64,000 nucleotides of DNA. It comes from Bacteroidota bacterium (GTDB lineage: Bacteria; Bacteroidota; Ignavibacteria; OLB7). The number at the start of each line of letters is the position of its first letter. Position 1 is the first letter of the stretch. Positions 58,173 to 64,000 of this stretch are shown in pieces. The DNA is taken from the NCBI GenBank assembly GCA_018266795.1, contig JAFDZV010000043.1, forward strand, positions 1 to 64,000, given 5' to 3'. The notes below the pieces were generated by a model. It searched no databases. It saw only the letters and a list, made by a program, of their open reading frames with translations, and was not told the DNA's origin. The position numbers and the translations under genes were made by a program.

Positions 58173-58288
58173 CAATCCTGCGCGATCGATCTCGTGGACG
58201 AACGCGCAGTTCGTGCGATATCACGCCCAACGTTGCCGCCCGTTGCGGCTGCAGGCGCGGAGCGCGGATCAATCATCCGGAGCAGAGC

Positions 58289-58945
58289 ATGGGTGTTCCC
58301 GGGAACATGGAGTTCTTCATCGATCCCAGCCGGTGCATCGGCTGTCAGGCTTGCGTGCAGGCCTGCAGCGAATGCGACACGCACAAGGGGCATGCGATGA
58401 TTCATCTCGAGTACATCGATCGATCCCTGTCGACGCAGACCGCTCCGGTCGTCTGCATGCACTGCGACATACCCACGTGCGCGGAGGTGTGTCCTGCCGA
58501 TGCAATCAAGCGCACCGCCGACGGGGTTGTGCAGAGCGCTCGCAAGCCCCGCTGTATAGCCTGCAGCAACTGCGTGATGGCCTGTCCGTTCGGAGTGCCG
58601 AAGATGCAGGTGGAGATGGAGCTGATGATGAAGTGCGACATGTGCTACGACCGAACCTCCGCCGGGTTGAAACCGATGTGCGCAACGGTCTGCCCCAGCC
58701 AGGCTCTCTTCTTCGGCACGCGCGAGGAGCTTGCGGAACTGCGTCCGCGCTCCAGGCCGGCCAACACGTTTCATTTCGGCAATCAGACGATAACCACGAA
58801 GGTGAACATGCTGGTACCGAAGGGAGGCGGTGCGGCATCGGTGAACGTAATCGATGCCTTCGATGAAGAGCCGGTCGGCATGTCGATTTCAATCGATCCG
58901 CTTCTGGCGGGCATGTATGTGGAGGACCAACGCAATGCATCGTGA
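58289..58945 (+). CDS. Four-cluster ferredoxin-like iron-sulfur subunit (DmsB/NrfC type)
   Basis: 218 residues; the ATG at 58289 lies 6 bases after GGAG. It has the four Cys motifs of the DmsB/NarH/NrfC family: [47 protein letters not shown], and [20 protein letters not shown]. These would hold four [4Fe-4S] clusters. It starts 116 bases after the oxidoreductase gene, the largest gap in the operon. Its stop overlaps the start of the Rieske gene. It should pass electrons between the cytochrome/Rieske proteins and the molybdenum subunit. No signal peptide, so cytoplasmic like its partner. Confidence 0.92.
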   Translation: MGVPGNMEFFIDPSRCIGCQACVQACSECDTHKGHAMIHLEYIDRSLSTQTAPVVCMHCDIPTCAEVCPADAIKRTADGVVQSARKPRCIACSNCVMACPFGVPKMQVEMELMMKCDMCYDRTSAGLKPMCATVCPSQALFFGTREELAELRPRSRPANTFHFGNQTITTKVNMLVPKGGGAASVNVIDAFDEEPVGMSISIDPLLAGMYVEDQRNAS

Positions 58946-59474
58946 TCCCGAAGGAGCTGCCCCCGGGTCCGGCGAAAGGGGCGAGCAGCCGCAGTGGCGG
59001 CAGGACTTCCCGATCGACTGGACGCAGGACGAATATGTGGCGCGTCGTGATTTCACGAAGTTCCTCGGGCTTACCAGCCTTGCGTTCGTGCTCGGCCAGT
59101 TCTGGATTCTTGCCCAGAGCATGATAGGCCGTGGCCGCAATGGGGGCAGGGTGACGGAGATCAAGGGGGCGCGCGATCTTCCCGTGGGAGGCTCGCTGAC
59201 ATTTGCCTACCCGGATGAGTACGACGATTGCATCCTGGTGCGTACAGGAAGGGAGAGCTTCGTTGCCTACAGCCAGAAGTGCACCCATCTCTCCTGCCCC
59301 GTGCGTCCCGATCCGGAGAACAATGCACTCCTGTGCCCGTGCCATCATGGATCGTTCGATCTCGCCACGGGGCGCCCAACCGGCGGCCCGCCACGGCGCC
59401 CGCTTCCGCTCGTGGAGCTGGAGGTGCGCGGCGGCAGGGTATATGCAACTGCAGTGAAGGAGCGAATGCAATGA
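58935..59474 (+). CDS. Tat-anchored Rieske [2Fe-2S] protein
   Basis: 179 residues; the ATG at 58935 follows GGAGGACCAACGCA and overlaps the ferredoxin stop. Residues ~42-70 read [20 protein letters not shown] then FWIL, a twin-arginine signal-anchor like those of bc1/b6f Rieske proteins. The Rieske fold follows: KCTHLSC (Cys116, His118, Cys121) and CPCHHGSFD (Cys134, Cys136, His137) provide cluster ligands and the disulfide pair, and a [13 protein letters not shown] loop follows. The protein would sit on the outer face of the membrane, in contrast to the two cytoplasmic-looking partners before it. Electron donor or acceptor unknown; it is inferred to link quinol oxidation with the reductase complex. 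Confidence 0.9.
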   Translation: MHRDPEGAAPGSGERGEQPQWRQDFPIDWTQDEYVARRDFTKFLGLTSLAFVLGQFWILAQSMIGRGRNGGRVTEIKGARDLPVGGSLTFAYPDEYDDCILVRTGRESFVAYSQKCTHLSCPVRPDPENNALLCPCHHGSFDLATGRPTGGPPRRPLPLVELEVRGGRVYATAVKERMQ

Positions 59475-59704
59475 ACGGATCACCCTTCACCCGGGGCCAG
59501 CGCACCATCATCGTGTACGGCATCATGAGCGTGGTTATCGTGATGGTGATCGCTCAGTTGTGGTTGCTTACGGCAACGATGAACGCGTTTCTCGGCGGCG
59601 ACGTGGCAGTCGTTCTTCCGGCGGCTCTCGCCAGCCTTGTCTGCCTGTTGCTCAATCTTGGACTATTGAGGTATCTCCATGGAAACTCCAGAACAAGTAC
59701 ATGA
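59471..59704 (+). CDS. Small two-helix membrane protein of the nitrate cluster
   Basis: 77 residues; its ATG overlaps the Rieske stop (ATGA). It consists of two membrane helices: [20 protein letters not shown] and [20 protein letters not shown], joined by [11 protein letters not shown], with a polar end ([11 protein letters not shown]). Short proteins of this kind (a DUF6755-like family, from memory) accompany Rieske/molybdenum reductase genes and may be structural subunits. It overlaps the following NarK-type gene by 26 bases. No cofactor-binding residues are evident. Confidence 0.75.
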   Translation: MNGSPFTRGQRTIIVYGIMSVVIVMVIAQLWLLTATMNAFLGGDVAVVLPAALASLVCLLLNLGLLRYLHGNSRTST

Positions 59705-60884
59705 TGCAGGCACGGCGGCAGCCGCCGGCAATCCGATGCAGTTGCTTCTTGCCACGGGCGCCTTTACCGTCTGCTTCTCCGTGTTCGGTTCCGTCTCTGC
59801 GATGATGCCGATCATGAAGGCGAGGCTGGGCCTGGAGCCGATTCAGGTAAGTATTGCGATCGCAACGCCCGTGCTGCTGGGAAGCCTGGGAAGGATCCCG
59901 CTCGGCATACTTACCGATCGCCGAGGCGGGCGGATGATATTTCCCATCGTCATGTTCTGTTCCGTTGTCCCGGCACTGCTCATGGGGATGGTCGATGCCT
60001 ACTGGCAGGTGATCGCGTGCGGACTCCTTATCGGCATTGCTCTTGCCAGTTTCTCCGTTGGCGCCGGTTTCGTGAGCGACTGGTATCCGCCGGGACGCCA
60101 GGGTTTCGCGCTCGGCATCTACGGGGCGGGGAACATCGGCCAGTCGCTGGCTGCGTACGGTGCTCCGCTCATCGCCAGCACGCTCGGGTTCGTATGGGGC
60201 TTCTGGGTGTTCGCGGCGCTGGCGTTCTGCTGGAGCATCCTCTTCCTTGCGTACGCGCGCAATGCGCCGCGGAGGGGCGCCCCGAAGTCGCTTGCCGACT
60301 CGATGGCCGCACTGCGGCAGCCGATGAGCTGGACGCTCTCGCTCTTCTACTTCCTGACATTCGGCGGCTTCGTTGCGATGAGCATCTACCTCCCGACGCT
60401 TCTCACCGATCTGTTCAAGCTGACACCAGGCGATGCCGGCACGCGCACGGCAGGATTCGTATTGCTCGCAACAGGGATGCGCCCGGTGGGCGGAATTCTC
60501 GCGGACCGGATCGGCGGGCGCAGCGTGCTGATCTGGGTGTTTCCCGTTGTGATGGCGATGGCGTGCCTGATGACCGCAGGCGCGATTGTTCCATTCACGA
60601 TCGGAGCACTCGGAGCGGCCGCGGCAATCGGGGCCGGCAACGGGGCAGTGTTTCGCCTCGTGCCCGAATATTTCCCGCGCAGCGTTGGAAGCGTCACCGG
60701 GCTTGTCGGAGCCGCCGGCGGCCTTGGGGGATTCTTCCCGCCGCTCGTGCTCGGCGCGCTGCGGCAATCCACAGGCAGCTTCAGTTATGGCTTCGTGATG
60801 CTGGCGCTCTTCGCACTCGTCTGCCTGATCGTTTGCTGGCGCCTTGGCGGCCGTCCGTCCACGCCGATCCCGGCAACGTCCTGA
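59679..60884 (+). CDS. NarK/NasA-type nitrate/nitrite transporter (MFS)
   Basis: 401 residues; the ATG at 59679 follows TTGAGGTATCTCC. Twelve hydrophobic helices. [15 protein letters not shown] is the MFS A-motif; [20 protein letters not shown] and [18 protein letters not shown] in the first half and [20 protein letters not shown] with [13 protein letters not shown] in the second are the paired 'nitrate signature' segments of the NarK family. Arg residues in the two halves (in GRIPLG and in MRPVGG) correspond to the anion-binding pair. Final gene of the operon; it would bring nitrate in and/or export nitrite. Confidence 0.93.
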   Translation: METPEQVHDAGTAAAAGNPMQLLLATGAFTVCFSVFGSVSAMMPIMKARLGLEPIQVSIAIATPVLLGSLGRIPLGILTDRRGGRMIFPIVMFCSVVPALLMGMVDAYWQVIACGLLIGIALASFSVGAGFVSDWYPPGRQGFALGIYGAGNIGQSLAAYGAPLIASTLGFVWGFWVFAALAFCWSILFLAYARNAPRRGAPKSLADSMAALRQPMSWTLSLFYFLTFGGFVAMSIYLPTLLTDLFKLTPGDAGTRTAGFVLLATGMRPVGGILADRIGGRSVLIWVFPVVMAMACLMTAGAIVPFTIGALGAAAAIGAGNGAVFRLVPEYFPRSVGSVTGLVGAAGGLGGFFPPLVLGALRQSTGSFSYGFVMLALFALVCLIVCWRLGGRPSTPIPATS

Positions 60885-61316
60885 CCCGGGGCTCCCGGCG
60901 GATCGCGAACTATCCGGAGGCCGGCATCGCCGCGGCTCCCGTTCGCGGCACGTACAAACACTTCGATGCGCACAGCCGTTATCATGGTGGTGTCATTGTC
61001 GATAATGCGCAGTACGATGCCGCGCGAGGCTGAAGCGAGGGAAGATTCATGGGCTCCTTGGCCCGGTCCCTGTGGCCTGCACGCGTTGCCGACGGCCGAC
61101 GGTCCGTGCAGCGTTGCGTTCTTGACGCAGATCATTGCTCCCGGAATGTGTGAGGTCTAGCTTGCCGCAGTGACCGAATGATGACGTTCAAGGCTCATAC
61201 GGATAATTCGGAGCAGGAGGGAATGACCATGGTAGGTAGAGCGTAATGAGTCGGATCGCAGGGGCGCAGTCGGAAATGATGTAACGCGGGCAGAGAGCAG
61301 CACAGGAGCAAATGAC
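60885..61316. other. Gene-free gap after the nitrate operon
   Basis: No gene or clear terminator recognised. Several short open frames lack protein character. The end of the gap presumably carries the promoter of the GerW-like gene; ACAGGAG at 61298-61304 is its ribosome site. Confidence 0.4.
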
Positions 61317-61745
61317 ATGAAACAGCAAAGCGAAGGCAATGAAGTCTCGATGAATGGACGCGGTACGTTGGTGGAGCGTCTGGCGGAGAAATTCGGCAGG
61401 ACGTCCGCATCAACCGTGTACGGCGATCCGGTGGAGCAGGGAGGCACAACGGTAATTCCGGTGGCGAAGGTCCGGTACGGATTTGGCGGTGGCGGTGGAG
61501 AGGGGGAGAACCATCAGGAGGGATCGGGTGGCGGCGGTGGTCTGGTGGCTGCGCCGATGGGCTACATCGAGATGAAGGATGGCGAAACGAATTTTCATCG
61601 CATTCGCGATCCGCGTGCCATTGTGCCGTTGATAGTTGCCGGTGGTTTTGCCGGTGTGATGCTCATGCGAAGTTTGGTTCGCCTGATGAAGACGCAGGCG
61701 GCAATTTCCGAGCATGAGCATGCTCATAATGATGATACGAAGTAA
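61317..61745 (+). CDS. GerW/YtfJ-family protein
   Basis: 142 residues, ATG at 61317 with ACAGGAGCAAATGAC upstream. It has the GerW (YtfJ) pattern: VYGDPVEQGGTTVIPVAKVR followed by YGFGGGGGEG, a Gly-rich loop GSGGGGGLVAAPMGYIEM, and DGETNFHRI. The family is named from Bacillus spore germination but occurs widely in non-sporulating bacteria. A C-terminal hydrophobic helix (IVPLIVAGGFAGVMLMRSLV) anchors it, and the end is acidic and His-rich (HEHAHNDDTK). No other sporulation gene is present. Function here unknown; it is probably a membrane-associated structural protein. A terminator follows at 61868-61897. Confidence 0.8.
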   Translation: MKQQSEGNEVSMNGRGTLVERLAEKFGRTSASTVYGDPVEQGGTTVIPVAKVRYGFGGGGGEGENHQEGSGGGGGLVAAPMGYIEMKDGETNFHRIRDPRAIVPLIVAGGFAGVMLMRSLVRLMKTQAAISEHEHAHNDDTK

Positions 61746-61867
61746 ATGCCGGGAATCGCCCCGGCGCTGCGTGGTTGCCGCAGGGAGCGGGGGAGGAAGA
61801 ATATCGGTTGATGCTGCTTCCGAGTTGAGAGTCACATGTTGGTGGAGTGAAACAGCATCCGGGATAC

Positions 61868-61897
61868 GTGGCGCCTTCTGCATTGGGGAGGCGCCAC
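61868..61897 (+). terminator. Rho-independent terminator after the GerW-like gene
   Basis: Perfect 9-base GC-rich arms (GTGGCGCCT and complement) with a 12-base loop, followed directly by TTTTG, 122 bases past the stop. Confidence 0.85.
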
Positions 61898-62096
61898 TTT
61901 TGTTTGCGGATGATACTTGCCGGATGCTGCATGAGCCGGTTGGCGGAGTGCTCGGCCCGGGGGGCGCAGGCACAATCGGATTGCCGATCGTGCATCCCAT
62001 GCATGAACCAACCCGGTGGCATCCCGCGCCTCGTTGTAGTCCGCATGCTGAAGCCGGGAATGCCGCGCCGCGCTGCTGTTGATGCGCCCAAATGAC

Positions 62097-62131
62097 CGGG
62101 ACCGGACAGAATCTGTTCCCGTCCGGCCCCG
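62097..62131 (-). terminator. Hairpin downstream of the CBS-domain gene
   Basis: Arms CGGGACCGGAC and GTCCGGCCCCG pair with one mismatch, 13-base loop, 30 bases beyond the minus-strand stop at 62162. The 61898-62096 interval between it and the previous terminator holds nothing recognisable. Confidence 0.6.
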
Positions 62132-62161
62132 TTCGCTGAGCCAAGCCTTACGGGCCCTGGT

Positions 62162-62701
62162 CTACTCTTCGAAATCAAAATCTCCGGTGCGAACGCCGGC
62201 GCCCTGCAGCATCTCTTCGAGCGCACGGCTCTCCGGTGGCACTTCATGCGGCTCGCGCGTACTGATATCCTGCAGCGCTTTGAGAGCCGCAGCTATCGGA
62301 ATTCCTGTCTTCCCCGGGCGTCGTGAATCGCTCGCGTGCCTGATCACGTCCGTGATCGAGATGATGCCGGAAAGCTGCCCGCTGGCATTGGTAACCGGCA
62401 GGCGCCGTACTCTCTGAACGCGCATGGTATTCAACGCCGTCTCTACGTCGTCGCCCTCTTCGCAGCTCACAACATGATGGCTCATGACATCGTCCACCTT
62501 GATCTGCGATGCAGGCATATTGCGCGTTCCGGCGGCGATGCATATGTCGCGATCGGTGATGGTTCCGTATACCGTGCCGTTGCCGTCGATAACCGGAAGA
62601 ATCCCGCAATCGTGTTGCCACATCAGTGCCACCGCCTCCGCAAGGTTCGTATCCGGCCGGCACCACTGCACCTTGTGCTCCATGATCTCGTGCACGTTCA
62701 T
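62162..62701 (-). CDS. Two-CBS-domain protein
   Basis: 179 residues from the ATG at 62701, which follows TTGGAGGATACCATT; an upstream ATG at 62755 has no ribosome site. Two CBS domains are visible: NVHEIMEHKVQWCRPDTNLA through CGILPVIDGNGTVYGTITDRD, and VDDVMSHHVVSCEEGDDVET through RRLPVTNASGQLSGIISITD. The remaining ~50 residues are a linker with no domain. Stand-alone CBS pairs bind adenine nucleotides (AMP, ATP, SAM) and tune partner enzymes or transporters; the partner is not apparent from its neighbours. Followed by a hairpin at 62097-62131. Confidence 0.9.
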   Translation of the reverse strand: MNVHEIMEHKVQWCRPDTNLAEAVALMWQHDCGILPVIDGNGTVYGTITDRDICIAAGTRNMPASQIKVDDVMSHHVVSCEEGDDVETALNTMRVQRVRRLPVTNASGQLSGIISITDVIRHASDSRRPGKTGIPIAAALKALQDISTREPHEVPPESRALEEMLQGAGVRTGDFDFEE

Positions 62702-62925
62702 AATGGTATCCTCCAAATTCACTTCACATTCCCATCCCGATTCATCGGGTTTCAATCCAAGCTAACCACGTTTCCGCACGGCCACCATGATCTGCATCAA
62801 TATCCCGGTGATATTGCCGGCCGCGCTCGAATATCCCGGTGTATCGAGATGCGACGCGATTGGCGCCGTTTGCCGTACATCTCCGTCGGCGCGCGGGCAC
62901 GCAGTGTGGAAGCTATATTGCGCGG

Positions 62926-64000
62926 ATGAAGAACGAGGGGAGTCATGATGAGCGCCTGCCGCCGATTGCCCCCGCAGCAATTGCGAGCGGGCATATCGTT
63001 GCGCTTTTTGCATTCGATGTCGGCTATGAGGTCGTGCTGGACCGCGTGCACCAATTGGCTTCGCCCCAGCCGGCTCAGCCGCTGTCCGGTAAGAAACAGA
63101 CGCCTTCCTATCTGCAGTACACGCGACTTCCGTTGAAGTTGGATTGCGGGTATGTGGAACCGGGCAATCCGGCCTCCGGCGACGTGCAGGCAACGCTCTT
63201 CGACTTCGGCGCGATCAGTATGTCGTACCGAATTCCGCTCACTGCGAACGAAGAACGGCCTCTCATCGACGATCTGCCCGCGATCAGCCGGCATCTACAT
63301 GAGCGCATGCTGGAACGTGATGCCCGCGACCGCATAGCCTCGTTGATGCAGCGTATCGAGGCGGCCATTGTCAGGCCGTCGCTTTCGGCGCTGGTGGAGG
63401 ATTATTATCTGATCGTGCTGGAACGGCTGGAACCGGAACTGACGGCCGAACAGTTGATGGAAGGGCATCGCCACGCACTGGCGCACGCACTGCAGTTCGA
63501 GAGCGACGGTCTCAGCCGGCACCAGCAGGAGGAGGCCGTTGCGCAGCGCATCTCCTACTATTACAACGATCTCGTGCTGGTGGATTGGAATGCGGCAATC
63601 ATCTACGATCGCGAGTACGATGATGCGGCAAGCGTCCTCGAGTTGTTGAACGTGGAGCTGTTGGAGGCGCGTTTTACGGACGCCGAGCTCGACAAACATA
63701 TCGAGGCCGTCTCGGACCTCCTGCATCAGCGCATGGGGTGGCCCATCCCGTTCCGGACGCCGTACAGGCGAACGTTGTATGATCTGGCGGAACTCCAGAT
63801 TGCCTCCTCGGTCCTCGCCGAGCGCGTGGACAACGCTTTGAAGCTGATCGGCGATCTCTACCTTGCCCGCCTTCACGCTGCTGCAGCACGACGCTTCTAT
63901 CTGCTGGAATGGGAGCAGGCCATCAGCCGGAAGCTCGGCATCATCAACAACTACTATCGGCTCCTGACAGACCGCGTCCGCAATGCTCAGAGCCAGACTC
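62926..64000 (+). CDS. Uncharacterised RMD1/DUF155-like protein (3' end outside window)
   Basis: A frame open from the ATG at 62926 to the right edge, at least 358 residues. The start is not strongly marked. It begins MKNEGSHDERLPPIAPAAIA, then SGHIVALFAFDVGYEVVLDR, LQYTRLPLKLDCGYVEPGNP, ATLFDFGAISMSYRIPL, and a long helical part (HRHALAHALQFESDGLSRHQ, VLELLNVELLEARFTDAELD, RRTLYDLAELQIASSVLAER, EWEQAISRKLGIINNYYRLL). The order of an F-x-F-G strand region followed by long helices with a late Leu-rich/Tyr segment recalls the RMD1/DUF155 family, but I cannot confirm it by eye. Probably cytoplasmic with possible membrane association; function unknown. Confidence 0.7.
   Translation, partial: MKNEGSHDERLPPIAPAAIASGHIVALFAFDVGYEVVLDRVHQLASPQPAQPLSGKKQTPSYLQYTRLPLKLDCGYVEPGNPASGDVQATLFDFGAISMSYRIPLTANEERPLIDDLPAISRHLHERMLERDARDRIASLMQRIEAAIVRPSLSALVEDYYLIVLERLEPELTAEQLMEGHRHALAHALQFESDGLSRHQQEEAVAQRISYYYNDLVLVDWNAAIIYDREYDDAASVLELLNVELLEARFTDAELDKHIEAVSDLLHQRMGWPIPFRTPYRRTLYDLAELQIASSVLAERVDNALKLIGDLYLARLHAAAARRFYLLEWEQAISRKLGIINNYYRLLTDRVRNAQSQT

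Overview
The window looks like chromosomal DNA from a fairly GC-rich, deep-branching member of the Bacteroidota/Chlorobi side of the FCB group (Kapabacteria-, Ignavibacteria- or Rhodothermia-like). Three things support this. About ten secreted proteins end in a type IX secretion (T9SS) sorting domain. Four promoter candidates share the Bacteroidota-type form TTG-N20-TAnnTT(T/C)G. Many genes nevertheless have ordinary Shine-Dalgarno sites, which classical Bacteroidota mostly lack. The species cannot be fixed from the sequence alone. No tRNA, rRNA, CRISPR array, transposase or phage structural gene was seen.

Layout. 1-9955: T9SS-exported proteins (a tandem pair, one with an IgGFc-binding-type N-terminus), an orphan small ORF, and an arylsulfotransferase-type lipoprotein. 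10354-14432: a compact operon of a ferritin-like/VioB-type protein with a cysteine-repeat tail, a DUF692 multinuclear iron oxidase (MNIO) and a DUF2063 partner, with a strong promoter candidate and a terminator. 14528-27102: more T9SS cargo (a BNR propeller, a TIM-barrel glycosidase-like protein), a small Cys-rich secreted protein, and a CRTAC1/FG-GAP protein with a His/Met-rich tail. 27280-36350: a lamin-tail lipoprotein, an M50-protease/TPR fusion, an ABC-F ATPase, a clan-A glycosidase-like T9SS protein, a TPR-LuxR regulator and a secreted protein whose signal peptide is exactly duplicated. 36495-44100: two paralogous T9SS proteins and two Cys-rich secreted proteins, one with four tandem ~150-residue repeats. 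44324-48327: a propeller histidine kinase with a LytTR response regulator. 49264-54141: a 1625-residue T9SS surface protein.

54807-60884 is a tight operon for a nitrate-reductase-like system: b-type cytochrome membrane protein, molybdopterin oxidoreductase, four-cluster ferredoxin, Tat-anchored Rieske protein, small two-helix protein and NarK-type transporter. No nitrite reductase is present. The window closes with a GerW/YtfJ-like protein, a two-CBS protein and an uncharacterised protein running off the right edge.

The most striking unit is the MNIO operon. MNIO enzymes with DUF2063-type partners modify cysteines of ribosomally made peptides. Here the only candidate substrate is the C-terminal third of a much larger ferritin-like protein, carrying repeated C-x5-C motifs. 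This suggests an enzyme or metal-handling protein that is itself post-translationally modified.
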